From CAYQQQ01 sp964420125 (lineage in GTDB: Bacteria > Actinomycetota > Acidimicrobiia > Acidimicrobiales > Microtrichaceae): a stretch of DNA of 64,000 bases. Both the position numbers and the translations under genes were made by a program. Shown in pieces: positions 1-8,149 of this stretch. The stretch covers positions 124,001 through 188,000 of the forward strand of contig CAYQQQ010000006.1 in the NCBI GenBank assembly GCA_964420125.1, in the 5' to 3' direction. The notes beneath the pieces are model-generated. The model ran no database searches. It had not been told where the DNA came from and saw nothing but the letters and a program-made list of their open reading frames with translations. The first letter of the stretch is position 1. Every line of letters starts with the position of its first letter.

Positions 1-1
1 G

Positions 2-418
2 GTCACCGATCTGCCCCTGGGCGTCGGGCCCGGCTACCAGGTGCTGGACTGGTTGGACCGCCCCGACCTCCCTGTCTCCAGCTTGCTGGCGCTGCTGGTG
101 ATCCGGTTCCTGGGGTCCGTCGCCACCACAGCGGGTGGGGGCGTCGGAGGGTTCTTCGTTCCCTTGGTGGTGATGGGCGCGTCGATGGGTCGGACCGTCA
201 GCAGCCTGCTCGGGGTGGAGCACTCGGGTCTGTTCCCGGTGTTGGGGGTAGCTGCGGTGCTGGGTGCCGGCTATCAGGTGCCCTTGGCGGCGGTGATGTT
301 CGTGGCCGAGACCAGCGGTCGTCCGGGGTACGTGGTGCCCGCACTCCTCGCTGCGGTGGCGGCCGACCTGACGTCACGAGGCGCGAGCGTCACGGACTAC
401 CAGACCGACCGCTCCTGA
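2..418 (+). CDS. ClC-family chloride channel/transporter, C-terminal part (5' end outside window)
   Basis: The frame is open from the first bases of the window, so this is the 3' end of a longer gene. The visible 138 residues are mostly hydrophobic and contain the ClC signature GGFFVPLVV (the GxFxP anion-selectivity loop), followed by the SSLLGVEHSGLFPVLG and AAVLGAGYQVPLAAVMFVAE helices that line the ClC pore near the C-terminus. The protein would carry chloride or exchange Cl-/H+ across the cytoplasmic membrane. No CBS domains follow the membrane part, so it is the short bacterial form. The next gene is convergent, 38 bp away. Family assignment is good; transport direction and gating cannot be judged from the fragment. 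Confidence 0.85.
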   Translation, partial: VTDLPLGVGPGYQVLDWLDRPDLPVSSLLALLVIRFLGSVATTAGGGVGGFFVPLVVMGASMGRTVSSLLGVEHSGLFPVLGVAAVLGAGYQVPLAAVMFVAETSGRPGYVVPALLAAVAADLTSRGASVTDYQTDRS

Positions 419-456
419 ACAGGGGCCTCCGGGGCCGATTCGTCGCCGGCGCTCGG

Positions 457-1944
457 TCACCAGGGGGAGCGCAGCAGGAGCTGGAGGACCAGTGCCGAGG
501 CGAGCTGCACAGCCAGCCAACCCCGTCGCCATCGGAGGTCCGGGAAGGTGGCGGTGGCCAGCACCAGGAACGGCACCGCCGGCAGCCAGATCCGCTCGAC
601 CTCTCCCTTGGACATCGTCGAGAGGTCGGCGGCCACCACACCGGCCAGCGCGCCGCCCACCAGCCACCACGTCGGTCGATGGCGCAACCAGGCGAGCGCC
701 GCCACCGTGGCAGGCCCGACGGCAACCCCCAGCACCACCAGGTTGGACACCACGAAGTACCGGTCGGGCCGTTCGAGGGCCACGCCGGCCTGGTAGGCCT
801 CACGGGTGCCGGCCAGGCCCTCGAGCCAGTCGAACCCGGCCCACGTGAACAGCAGCGGGACGACGGCGGCACCGGCCGCTGCCGCGACGAGCACCGGCCA
901 GGCGCGACGGCGCAGCGCCAGCACGGCCAGCGCCCACAGCGGACCCAACAGCAGCACCGCGCCGTAGGACAGCGACAGCGACGCCCCGGCCAGCAGCCCG
1001 GCACCCACGGCGGCCGGTGCCCACCAGGCTCCGCCGGGGGTCGTCGACCGGTCGGGCCGGTCACCTGCCTCGACCCCGGAACCGGCGACGGCGACGGCGT
1101 CCGCGAGCGCTGGCCGCAGTCCCAGGCCCTCCCGACCCCGACCCCAGGCGGCCACGCCCACGGCGCCCAGCGCCACCGACCACGCCATCACCCCCATGAA
1201 CATGGCGTCGGGCGACGAGGCCACCCACACCGCGGCCGGGGCGAGGCCCACGAACGGTGCCGCCCGCCGCGCCGCCGGCCTGTCCGCCACCCGGTCGAGG
1301 GCGATCAGGGCGGCGGGGGCGGCGGAGGCCGCGACCACCAGGAAGGTGGCGGTGAGCACGTCGCTGCGGCCTCCACCCAAGGTGTCCACCAGCCAGTGGG
1401 CCAGGGTGGCGCCGGGCGGGTGGCCCTTGACGTGGGTCGGGTAGCCGCTCAACCGCTCGGTGAAGGTGGCCAGGAACTCCGCGGGGCTGTCGATCGAGCG
1501 GGCGGTGGGGAGGTAGGCGCGTCGGTTGCCCAGGACCGTGTGCAGCGAGTCCCATCCGGTGCTCAGCTGCAGCAGCACCGGCCACACCAGCGCCCACAGC
1601 CCGCTGCCCCACAGCAACGGCCGCCACGAGAGCTCCTCGGTGGCCGGAACCCACCATCGAACCAGCACCACGGCCAGCACGGCGGCGAGCAGCAGGTGCC
1701 ACGACCACAGCGGCTCCCACAGCCCGACGAACGGGGGCGCCCCCAGGAACAGCCACGGGCCTTCCCGCAGCAGGGCACGACCCCAGAGCACCACGGCCGC
1801 GAGTCCGACGGCCACCACACCCACGGCCAGCCAGCCGGCCCACGCCGGCCGCACGTTGGTGGGCTCCCCGGAGCTCGCCGAAGGCGAACCGGTCGGCGCC
1901 GGTGTCGACGCGCCGGGAGGTGGGGGCGAGGGGGAGGGGATCAC
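457..1944 (-). CDS. Multi-pass membrane glycosyltransferase-like protein (GT-C type)
   Basis: A 495-residue protein with a Pro/Ser-rich cytoplasmic N-terminus (residues 1-30) followed by about ten hydrophobic segments. The loop after the first helices holds GWDSLHTVLGNRRAYLP and then a KGHPPG motif, resembling the large extracytoplasmic loop of GT-C polyprenyl-phosphate-sugar transferases. Its GTG start overlaps the stop of the upstream epimerase gene as GTGA (1941-1944) and has no Shine-Dalgarno, so translation is probably coupled. Context with an epimerase and a divergent GT2 suggests transfer of a sugar to a cell-envelope acceptor. Specific donor and acceptor are unknown; the GT-C call is inference from topology and loop motifs. 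Confidence 0.7.
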   Translation of the reverse strand: MIPSPSPPPPGASTPAPTGSPSASSGEPTNVRPAWAGWLAVGVVAVGLAAVVLWGRALLREGPWLFLGAPPFVGLWEPLWSWHLLLAAVLAVVLVRWWVPATEELSWRPLLWGSGLWALVWPVLLQLSTGWDSLHTVLGNRRAYLPTARSIDSPAEFLATFTERLSGYPTHVKGHPPGATLAHWLVDTLGGGRSDVLTATFLVVAASAAPAALIALDRVADRPAARRAAPFVGLAPAAVWVASSPDAMFMGVMAWSVALGAVGVAAWGRGREGLGLRPALADAVAVAGSGVEAGDRPDRSTTPGGAWWAPAAVGAGLLAGASLSLSYGAVLLLGPLWALAVLALRRRAWPVLVAAAAGAAVVPLLFTWAGFDWLEGLAGTREAYQAGVALERPDRYFVVSNLVVLGVAVGPATVAALAWLRHRPTWWLVGGALAGVVAADLSTMSKGEVERIWLPAVPFLVLATATFPDLRWRRGWLAVQLASALVLQLLLRSPW

Positions 1945-3029
1945 GTCGGCGGCGCGTGCGATGCGTCGGCGCCGGGAGACGCTCCCCGTCGCAGCGGTTC
2001 GGCAGCGAAGCGGGCCAGGCCTTCGGCGGGCATCACGCCGGCGGTGAAGCCGAGGGCCTCTCGCGCCAGCGCCACGTCCGCGGTGACGTGGCGGACGTCG
2101 CCCAGCCGGTAGCCGCCCACCACCTCCGGCACCAGGCCCCTTCCGTCCGCGGCCGCCAGGGCCTCCGCCATCTCCAGCAGCGTGCAGGGATGGCCGGAGG
2201 CCACGTTGAGAGGGCCGCGCCACGGCGTCTCGCAGACCAGCGCCGCCACGTTGGCCGCGGCCACGTCGCTCACGTGGACGAAGTCGCGTCGCTGCCCGCC
2301 GTCCTCGAACACCTGCGGGGGCCGGCCCGACTCCAGCTGGGAGCGGAAGATCGAGGCGACCCCGGCGTAGGGCGTGTCCCGGGGCATCCGGGAGCCGTAG
2401 ACGTTGTGGTAGCGCAGCGAGGTCACCGACACGTCGTGCTCGCGGGCGAACGCCCCGCACAGGTGCTCCTGGTGCAGCTTGGTGGCCGCGTAGACGTTGC
2501 GGGGATCGACGGGCGCGTCCTCTGGCACCAGGCCGGGTCGCAGCGGCGCGTCGCATCGGGGGCAGCGCGGCTCGAACCGGCCCGCTTCGAGGTCCTCCAC
2601 CCGACGCGCCTCCGGGCGGAGCACCCCGTGCGCGGTGCACTCGTAGCGCCCCTCGCCGTAGACCACCATGGACGACGCCAGCACCAGGCGGCCCCGGAAG
2701 TCGGCGTCGTGCATGGCGCGCAGCATGGTGGCGGTCCCGACGTCGTTGTTGGCGACGTAGTCGCACACGTCGGCGAAGTCGACGCCGAGGCCGACCTTCG
2801 CCGCCTGGTGGGCCACCGCGTCGACGCCGGGGAGCAGCTCGTGCCACACCTGGGGGTCGCGCACGTCGGCCCAGCGGTACACGGCGTCGGGGTGCAGGTG
2901 CTCCGGCGGTCCGTCGTGGGCGGCGGGGTCGAGGTCGTCGAGCACCACCACCTCGTGGCCGGCGTCGCAGAGCTGGTCCACGAGGTGCGAGCCGATGAAC
3001 CCCGCACCGCCGGTGACGATCACCTTCAT
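1941..3029 (-). CDS. NAD-dependent nucleotide-sugar epimerase (extended SDR) with zinc-ribbon-like insert
   Basis: A 362-residue extended short-chain dehydrogenase. It starts MKVIVTGGAGFIGSHL, the Rossmann NAD motif GxxGxxG, and carries the YAATK catalytic Tyr-Lys and a LRYHNVYG substrate segment. Between the active-site Ser strand (SSMVVYGEG) and the Tyr lies an insertion with YEC, then RCPRCDAPL, looking like a small metal-binding ribbon; dTDP-L-rhamnose 4-epimerase-like members of the family have a comparable insert. The product is likely an epimerised sugar nucleotide used by the coupled membrane glycosyltransferase. The ATG start is chosen because the Rossmann strand begins at once. Divergent to the GT2 gene, with a 135-bp gap. 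Confidence 0.85.
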   Translation of the reverse strand: MKVIVTGGAGFIGSHLVDQLCDAGHEVVVLDDLDPAAHDGPPEHLHPDAVYRWADVRDPQVWHELLPGVDAVAHQAAKVGLGVDFADVCDYVANNDVGTATMLRAMHDADFRGRLVLASSMVVYGEGRYECTAHGVLRPEARRVEDLEAGRFEPRCPRCDAPLRPGLVPEDAPVDPRNVYAATKLHQEHLCGAFAREHDVSVTSLRYHNVYGSRMPRDTPYAGVASIFRSQLESGRPPQVFEDGGQRRDFVHVSDVAAANVAALVCETPWRGPLNVASGHPCTLLEMAEALAAADGRGLVPEVVGGYRLGDVRHVTADVALAREALGFTAGVMPAEGLARFAAEPLRRGASPGADASHAPPT

Positions 3030-3141
3030 CGGCGAGCCGCCGTCATACCGTGCACCAGCGCAGGGCACGGGTGCCCTGGGAGGTCCCGACCGGTTCGATC
3101 TCCCGAGACGGTGCCGGGTGCTTGGAGTGCATGTGCACCAG

Positions 3142-3156
3142 CCTGCCACTGGCAGG
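3142..3156. promoter_or_regulatory. Small perfect inverted repeat before the GT2 start
   Basis: CCTGCC-ACT-GGCAGG lies 9 bp before the GTG start of the glycosyltransferase gene and overlaps the only purine-rich stretch that could act as its ribosome-binding site (GGCAGGA). It could be an operator or an mRNA hairpin that masks initiation. This is seen in the sequence only; no regulator is recognised. Confidence 0.3.
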
Positions 3157-3164
3157 ATGGCGGC

Positions 3165-3845
3165 GTGCACGCAGCGGGCGACACCGTCGCCGACGTGATC
3201 CTGCCCGCCCTCGACGAGGCCGAGGCCCTGGCGTGGGTGCTGCCCCGCATGCCGGAGGGCTACCGCCCGATCGTGGTCGACAACGGCTCCACCGACGCCA
3301 CGGCGGCAGTCGCCCGTAGCCTCGGTGCCGCCGTGGTGGAGGAGCCGCACCGGGGCTTCGGGTCCGCGTGCTGGGCAGGCCTCCAGGCGGCCGCCGCAGA
3401 GGTCGTGTGCTTCATGGACGCGGACGCCAGCTTCGACCCCGCCCAGCTGCCCCGCGTCGCCACGCCGGTGCGCGATGGTCGAGCGGACCTCGTGCTGGGC
3501 GCCCGACGTCTGGCCCCCGGCGCGGGCCGTGCCACCTGGCCCTGGCACCTGCGCCTCGCCAACCGGGTGCTGGCCGCCGAGCTGCGGCGTCGCAGCGGGG
3601 TGCCGTTGCACGACCTCGGTCCGATGCGCGCCGCCCGACGGGAGCCGCTGCTGTCGCTGGGCCTGCGCGACCGGCGCTCGGGCTGGCCGCTGGAGATGGT
3701 CCTGCTGGCCGCCCGGGCCGAATGGCAGATCGCGGAGGTCGACGTGGACTACCGGCCCCGGGTGGGCCGCTCCAAGGTGACCGGCACGGTCCGCGGCACC
3801 GCCCGGGCCGTCGGGGACATGTCCCGCCTGCTCGCCGGCCGTTGA
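3165..3845 (+). CDS. Family 2 glycosyltransferase (dolichol-P-mannose-synthase-like fold)
   Basis: A 226-residue soluble GT-A glycosyltransferase. It shows the N-terminal strand VILPALDEAEAL, VVDNGSTD for nucleotide binding and the metal-binding FMDADASFDP (DxD) in the middle. The C-terminal region has RSGWPLEMVLLAARAEW and YRPRVGRSKVTGT, which is typical of DPM1/DPG-synthase-like GT2 proteins. It probably transfers a sugar from a nucleotide to a lipid carrier or small acceptor. The GTG at 3165 is the only reasonable start, since the frame upstream is antisense shadow. The DUF2064 gene follows 50 bp downstream, a pairing common in actinobacteria. Confidence 0.85.
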   Translation: MHAAGDTVADVILPALDEAEALAWVLPRMPEGYRPIVVDNGSTDATAAVARSLGAAVVEEPHRGFGSACWAGLQAAAAEVVCFMDADASFDPAQLPRVATPVRDGRADLVLGARRLAPGAGRATWPWHLRLANRVLAAELRRRSGVPLHDLGPMRAARREPLLSLGLRDRRSGWPLEMVLLAARAEWQIAEVDVDYRPRVGRSKVTGTVRGTARAVGDMSRLLAGR

Positions 3846-3895
3846 GCAGGCCCTCGCCACGGTCCGACCGACGACGTTGGCTACCGTTGTCGGGC

Positions 3896-4564
3896 ATGAC
3901 CGCTCGAGGGGATCGGCCCCGGAAGGCCATGGGAGGCGTCGGCGTCGCCGTGATGGCCAAGGCGCCGGTGCCCGGTCGGGTGAAGACCCGCCTCTGCCCG
4001 CCCTGCACGCCGACGCAGGCCGCGGAGGTGGCGATGGCCTGCCTGCTGGACACCCTCGACGCCGTGGCCGCCTGCGACGCTGCCCGGCGTGTGCTGGTGC
4101 TGGAGGGCGACCCCGGCGACTGGGTGCCCGAGGGCTTCGAGGTGGTCCCCCAGATCGAGGGCGACCTGTCCCAGCGGCTGGGTGCGGCGATCGAGCGCCT
4201 TGGCGCTCCGCTGCTGCTGATCGGCATGGACACCCCGCAGCTCGACGGCGCGCTGCTGGACGCGGCGATCGCCGAGCTGGAGTCACCTGCGGTGGACGCC
4301 GTGCTCGGGCCGGCGACCGACGGCGGCTTCTGGACGCTCGGCGTGACGGTGGCGGACCCCGGCTGCGTCGTGGGGGTGCCGATGAGCCGCCCCGACACCG
4401 GGGAGCGCCAACGGCACCGCCTCGAGCAGCTCGAGCTTCGGGTGGCCCGGCTGCCCGAGCTGCGCGACGTCGACACCATCGAGGACGCGCTCGCCGTCGC
4501 CCGGACTCGACCCGATCGTCGACTGGCCGTCGCGCTCGCCGGCATGGGGCTCCTCGTGCCATGA
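3896..4564 (+). CDS. TIGR04282/DUF2064 family nucleotidyl/glycosyltransferase-like protein
   Basis: A 222-residue protein with the DUF2064 hallmarks: the N-terminal VMAKAPVPGRVKTRL, a central LLIGMDTPQL and the GPATDGGFWTLG loop. The family has a GT-A-like fold related to CofC/MobA and is usually annotated as an arsenosugar-type glycosyltransferase, but activity is unproven for most members. A TACCGT -10 box (3882-3887) ends 8 nt before the ATG and there is no Shine-Dalgarno, so a leaderless transcript is likely, separate from the preceding GT2. The purine nucleoside phosphorylase follows 46 bp downstream. Confidence 0.8.
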   Translation: MTARGDRPRKAMGGVGVAVMAKAPVPGRVKTRLCPPCTPTQAAEVAMACLLDTLDAVAACDAARRVLVLEGDPGDWVPEGFEVVPQIEGDLSQRLGAAIERLGAPLLLIGMDTPQLDGALLDAAIAELESPAVDAVLGPATDGGFWTLGVTVADPGCVVGVPMSRPDTGERQRHRLEQLELRVARLPELRDVDTIEDALAVARTRPDRRLAVALAGMGLLVP

Positions 4565-4610
4565 GCGGCACGGCGGGCGTCCACGGGAGCCGATCGGCGA
4601 GGAGGGACCG

Positions 4611-5462
4611 ATGACCGAGATGCACGACGACCCCTGGGTGCTGGCCGGGCGGGCCGCCGACGAGCTGGTGACCGGCCTGGGGGTCCGACCCGAGGTCGTG
4701 GTGGTCCTCGGTTCCGGGTGGCGGGAGGCCGCGGACGCCGTCGGCGAGGTGCGCGCCGAGGTCGACCTGGGCGCGCTCGCAGGGTTCGCCACGCCGTCGG
4801 CACCGGACCACGGCCGCACCGTGCGCCTGGTGCACGTCGAGCGCACCGCCGGCGGGCCCCCGGTGGCCGCTGCGGTGTACCTGGGCCGGCCTCACCTCTT
4901 CGAGGGCCACGACCCGGCGGTGGTGGTGCACCCGGTGCGCGCCGCGGTGCTGGCCGGCGCCGGGGTGGTGGTGCTCACCAACGCGGCCGGCACCCTCCAC
5001 CCGCAGCACCGCGTGGGCTCCCCGGTGCTGATCGCCGACCAGCTCAACCTCACCGGCCGATCCCCGCTGGTGGGTCCGGATCCCCCTGCGCCCCACGCCG
5101 GGCGGTTCGTGGACATGACCGACCTCTACACCCCGCAGCTGCGGGACCTGGCGCGCGGTGTGGCACCCGAGCTGGCGGAAGACGTCTACGCCGGTCTCCA
5201 CGGCCCGCAGTTCGAGACGCCGGCGGAGATCCGTGCCTACCGCTCCCTGGGCGCGGGCGTCCTCGGGTTCTCCACCGTCCTGGAGGCGATCGCCGCCCGG
5301 CACCTCCGCGCCCAGGTGCTGGGCCTGTCGTTGGTCACCAACCTCTGCGCCGGGATGCAGCCCGTCGTCGACGGGGAGGAGGTGCTCGCCGTGGGCCGCG
5401 AGGCATCCCCGTCGCTGGGTTCCCTGGTCGGCCGCCTGCTGGCCGAGCTCCCGGCGCCGTGA
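4611..5462 (+). CDS. Purine-nucleoside phosphorylase (trimeric class)
   Basis: A 283-residue enzyme of purine salvage that cleaves purine nucleosides with phosphate to base and ribose-1-phosphate. Visible family motifs are VVVLGSGW (phosphate loop), GRPHLFEGHD (His), VLTNAAGTL, GPQFETPAEIRAYR with the base-binding Glu, and LVTNLCAGM with the Asn that selects 6-oxopurines. The usual Met of the GMSTVPE motif is Phe here (GFSTVLE). A strong GAGGAGGG ribosome-binding site lies just before the ATG. The stop codon overlaps the GTG of the next gene (GTGA), implying translational coupling to a secreted lipoprotein. Confidence 0.88.
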   Translation: MTEMHDDPWVLAGRAADELVTGLGVRPEVVVVLGSGWREAADAVGEVRAEVDLGALAGFATPSAPDHGRTVRLVHVERTAGGPPVAAAVYLGRPHLFEGHDPAVVVHPVRAAVLAGAGVVVLTNAAGTLHPQHRVGSPVLIADQLNLTGRSPLVGPDPPAPHAGRFVDMTDLYTPQLRDLARGVAPELAEDVYAGLHGPQFETPAEIRAYRSLGAGVLGFSTVLEAIAARHLRAQVLGLSLVTNLCAGMQPVVDGEEVLAVGREASPSLGSLVGRLLAELPAP

Positions 5463-6607
5463 CGGCCCGAGCTCGTCGTCCGTGGCGGATGCGGACGGTG
5501 GTGCGCGCGACGGCTCGGCGGTCCGTCGTCAGCCGCACCGCGCCGGTCGTCGTGGCGACGCTGGTGCTCCTGGCCGGTTGCGGTGGCTCCGGCCGGGCGA
5601 CCTCAGGCGGTCCCGACGCCGACGTGGACCTGTCGGCGCCGACCACCGAGGTCCGAGCGGAGCTCGAGGTGGCGGTGGTGGCCTCCGGGTTCGACGGTCC
5701 CACCCAGATCGCCGAAGGTCCGGGGGGAACGCTGCTGGTGGCGCAGCTCGCCGGTGACGAGGAGGCCGGGACGGGTCAGGTGGTGGCGTCCGACCAGCGC
5801 ACGGGCGAGCACCGGGTGGTGCTCGACGGGCTCTCCGTCCCCACCGGCGTGCTGCTCCACGACGACGTGCTGTGGGTGATGGTGCGCACGGGGCTGCTGC
5901 GGGCGACCTGGCCTGCCGGGGCCGATCGGCCCGGACCGACCGAGGCGGTGCTCGACGACCTGCCCTCCAACGGCCGCAGCGAAGGCACGCTCACCCCGAC
6001 CGGCGACGGGCGGTTCCTCTACGAGACCAGCGGCACCCTGGAGGAGGGAGAGGTCGAGCCCGGCGGCGGCACGCTGTGGGTGCTCGATCCCGCCTCCGGC
6101 ACCTCCACGCCGATGGCCACCGGCCTCAAGAACGCCTACGCCCAGGCGCTGACCCCTGACGGCCGGGTGCTCACCACGGACGTCGGTGACAGCCGCAGGG
6201 ACCCTCCGGTGGACGAGGTGAACCTCCTGGGGCCGGTCCCTGCCGCGGGCGCTCCGTCGACCGGTGCGCTCGATGCCGGCTGGCCGGACTGCCGGGGCGA
6301 CGAGACCAGCGACACCGACGCCGCCTGCGAAGGCACCGTCGAGCCGATGGCGATCCTTCCCGTGGGGTCCACGCCGACGGGGATGGCCGTGGTGGGCGAC
6401 GAGGTGTGGGTGGCGCTGTTCACGGAGGGCCGCATCGTGGCGGTCCCGCTGGACGCGAGGGGCGGACCCGCACCGATGGAGGACCTCGTCACCGTGGTCG
6501 ACGGCCTCGACGGCCCCCACACCCTGCTCGTCCGCGGGGACCGGACGGTGTGGGTGAGCGAGCACGGCGCCGGAAGGATCCTGGCCCTGCGCCCCGAGAG
6601 CGGCTGA
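5459..6607 (+). CDS. Secreted lipoprotein with beta-propeller (sorbosone/glucose-dehydrogenase-like or SMP-30-like)
   Basis: 382 residues from the GTG that overlaps the PNP stop; an ATG ten codons later (5489) is an equally good start. The N-terminus has Arg-rich residues, a hydrophobic stretch and a lipobox VLLAGCGG, so the protein is exported and lipid-anchored. The rest is a run of propeller blades, for example PTQIAEGPGGTLLVAQL, PTGVLLHDDVLWVMV, GLKNAYAQALTPDGRVL and PTGMAVVGDEVWVALF. The fold resembles PQQ/sorbosone dehydrogenase-type propellers, but no catalytic or cofactor residues can be confirmed. A scaffold or sugar-binding role is possible. Confidence 0.7.
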   Translation: MTARARRPWRMRTVVRATARRSVVSRTAPVVVATLVLLAGCGGSGRATSGGPDADVDLSAPTTEVRAELEVAVVASGFDGPTQIAEGPGGTLLVAQLAGDEEAGTGQVVASDQRTGEHRVVLDGLSVPTGVLLHDDVLWVMVRTGLLRATWPAGADRPGPTEAVLDDLPSNGRSEGTLTPTGDGRFLYETSGTLEEGEVEPGGGTLWVLDPASGTSTPMATGLKNAYAQALTPDGRVLTTDVGDSRRDPPVDEVNLLGPVPAAGAPSTGALDAGWPDCRGDETSDTDAACEGTVEPMAILPVGSTPTGMAVVGDEVWVALFTEGRIVAVPLDARGGPAPMEDLVTVVDGLDGPHTLLVRGDRTVWVSEHGAGRILALRPESG

Positions 6608-6644
6608 TCCCTGTCCCGCCGGTCGTCGAGCGGGCTGTGGCGGG

Positions 6645-7148
6645 TCACCAGCTCGCGGTGCCCGGTGCCCCCTTGAAGGGGCCCACCACCCGAGAGGTGA
6701 TCCAGCCCCCGTAGAAGCCGCCGTCGTTGGGCTCGACCCGCTCCCCGTCCACGTAGCACGCCTCCACCTTCTGGGGGTAGAAGGCGAGGTGGTCGGCGAG
6801 GGCCTCGAAGCCGGACACGGGGGCCGGGTAGTACCAGGCGGCCTCGGCGACCACCTGGCCGCCGACGTGGAGGTCCATGTAGGAGGCCATGCCCTTCCAC
6901 TCGCACCACGACCGGTGCGAGGAGGTGTGCAGGAGCTCCAGGGCCACGTCGTCCGGCGGGAAGTAGTACGCCGGCGGTTGGCTGGTCTCCACCACCCGGA
7001 GACCGCGGTCGGTCTCCGCCACGCTCACGCCCCGGTGGACCACCCGGAGGGCGTGCCCCGCCGGCTCGACGCGGGGCGGTCGCGGGTAGTCCCACACCGA
7101 CTCCTGGCCCGGTCCGGGCTCGATCCGCTGCGGCGCGTGCACGCCCAC
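6645..7148 (-). CDS. DUF427 domain protein
   Basis: A 167-residue protein matching the DUF427 family: tryptophan- and tyrosine-rich sequence such as YYFPPDDVALELL, SWCEWKGMASYMDL and AAWYYPAP, with FEALADHLAFYP near the C-terminus. The family has a compact beta-rich fold and no established function. The start is a GTG at 7148, with a second in-frame GTG two codons later. It is convergent with the preceding lipoprotein gene (37-bp gap) and divergent from the riboswitch-led locus. Confidence 0.75.
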   Translation of the reverse strand: MGVHAPQRIEPGPGQESVWDYPRPPRVEPAGHALRVVHRGVSVAETDRGLRVVETSQPPAYYFPPDDVALELLHTSSHRSWCEWKGMASYMDLHVGGQVVAEAAWYYPAPVSGFEALADHLAFYPQKVEACYVDGERVEPNDGGFYGGWITSRVVGPFKGAPGTASW

Positions 7149-7209
7149 AGGGTGTCATCGCAACCGCGTCTCGCGGACGCGGGGGTCCGTCTCGGAAACC
7201 CTGGACACC

Positions 7210-7345
7210 GATGTGGCGCCCCGATAGGGTGCCGCCCGATACGCATCACCCGTGGTGGGGGAAGCCGGTCCAAGTCCGGCGCTGTCCCGCAACCGTAGGC
7301 CGTAGAGCGACGCTCGTCGGCGAGCCGGAGCACCTGCTCGGGAGA
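7210..7345 (+). ncRNA. Adenosylcobalamin (B12) riboswitch
   Basis: The core matches the cobalamin riboswitch on the plus strand. At 7261-7298 it reads GAAGCCGGT, then AAGTCCGGCGCTGTCCCGC and AACCGTA, the conserved P5-P6 core. At 7323-7339 follows a B12 box AGCCGGAGCACCTGCTC. The upstream GGGTGCC and CACCCGTGGTGG segments fit the P2-P3/P4 arms. Outer boundaries are approximate. It lies 110 bp before the lipoprotein pair at 7456-9256, on the same strand, so those genes should be repressed when cobalamin is plentiful, as expected for cobalamin acquisition functions. Confidence 0.92.
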
Positions 7346-7367
7346 TGGCTCCAACACATCACCGTCG

Positions 7368-7450
7368 TGGAGTGCGGTGCGGAGCCGGGAAGTGCTGCGC
7401 GGTGCCTGCGGGTCCGCATCCCGGGTCGGCCCACTCCAGTTCCCGGGAGG
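7368..7450 (+). promoter_or_regulatory. Putative expression platform of the B12 riboswitch (competing helices around the ribosome-binding site)
   Basis: Two pairings are possible and cannot form together as a simple nested fold: TGGAGTG (7368-7374) with CACTCCA (7432-7438), and CCGGGAA (7385-7391) with TTCCCGG (7440-7446). The second covers the first bases of the GGGAGG ribosome-binding site (7445-7450) of the gene at 7456. This suggests translational control. No U-tract terminator is present. Seen by eye; no folding energy was calculated. Confidence 0.4.
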
Positions 7451-7455
7451 CCCAC

Positions 7456-8064
7456 ATGAAGCACCGCACGCCCCGCCCCGCACCGTCCAGCCGGCTCGCG
7501 CTCCGTCGACAGGGGGGTGCCCTGGTCGCGGCGCTGGCCGTCGCCGTCAGCCTCGCGGCGGCGGCCTGCACGCCCGCCGGCGGGGGCGGGGGCGGCTCGA
7601 CCGGTTCGACATCATCCTCCGTGCCCACCGACTACTCGGCCTGCCCGACGCCCGGGCCCGGTCAGGTCCGTGTGGCGACGGTGGTGCAAGGCGCGGGCCT
7701 CGCCGGTTTCGCCCAGCCCGAGGTGGTGTGCGTCGTGGTCGCCCAGGGTTCCAGCGGGCTCACCGCCCTCAACGCCCGGGCCACCCGCCTCGGCGTGCCG
7801 TCGGTGCGGCTCAACGGCAGCGGGCTGCTGTGCGCCATCGGCGGTCTCCCGTCGGCCCCGGCGTGCGGCGACGTCGGCCCGGACGGGCCCGAGTACTGGT
7901 CGTACTGGCTGCCCGACGGCTCCGGTGGTTGGACCTACGCCCCGGTCGGGCCGGCCAGCCGGTCGATGCAGGAGGGCGCGGTCGAAGGCTGGCGCTGGGT
8001 GCCGGGCGGCACCGCGGCGGCACCGGTGCACTCCTCGTCGTTCAACTCGCTCGTCACCCTCTGA
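7456..8064 (+). CDS. Cobalamin-regulated lipoprotein with transcobalamin-type beta domain (DUF4430-like)
   Basis: A 202-residue protein with a long signal peptide and lipobox SLAAAACTP, then a Gly/Ser linker and a domain of about 150 residues. The C-terminal part reads PEYWSYWLPDGSGGWTYAPV followed by a VEGWRW ending. This YWSYW...W.Y...G...VEGW pattern, with a preceding LTALNARATRLG helix and LCAIGG turn, resembles the DUF4430 domain that forms the C-terminal beta domain of intrinsic factor and transcobalamin. Four cysteines remain after the lipobox. It is the first gene after the B12 riboswitch and has a GGGAGG site 5 bp before ATG. I infer a role in binding corrinoids outside the membrane. 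Confidence 0.7.
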   Translation: MKHRTPRPAPSSRLALRRQGGALVAALAVAVSLAAAACTPAGGGGGGSTGSTSSSVPTDYSACPTPGPGQVRVATVVQGAGLAGFAQPEVVCVVVAQGSSGLTALNARATRLGVPSVRLNGSGLLCAIGGLPSAPACGDVGPDGPEYWSYWLPDGSGGWTYAPVGPASRSMQEGAVEGWRWVPGGTAAAPVHSSSFNSLVTL

Positions 8065-8149
8065 CGCCGCGCCCACCCGCCCCGGTCGTCCGTGGCTGCG
8101 ATGGCGCTCCGATTCCCGCTCACACGACTCCCCTGGAGGGACCAGACCC

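Noticed and set aside
1902..3164. N-terminal extension of the GT2 frame back to 1902
   Set aside because: The upstream part is antisense to the epimerase gene and has shadow composition; the fold begins right after the GTG at 3165.
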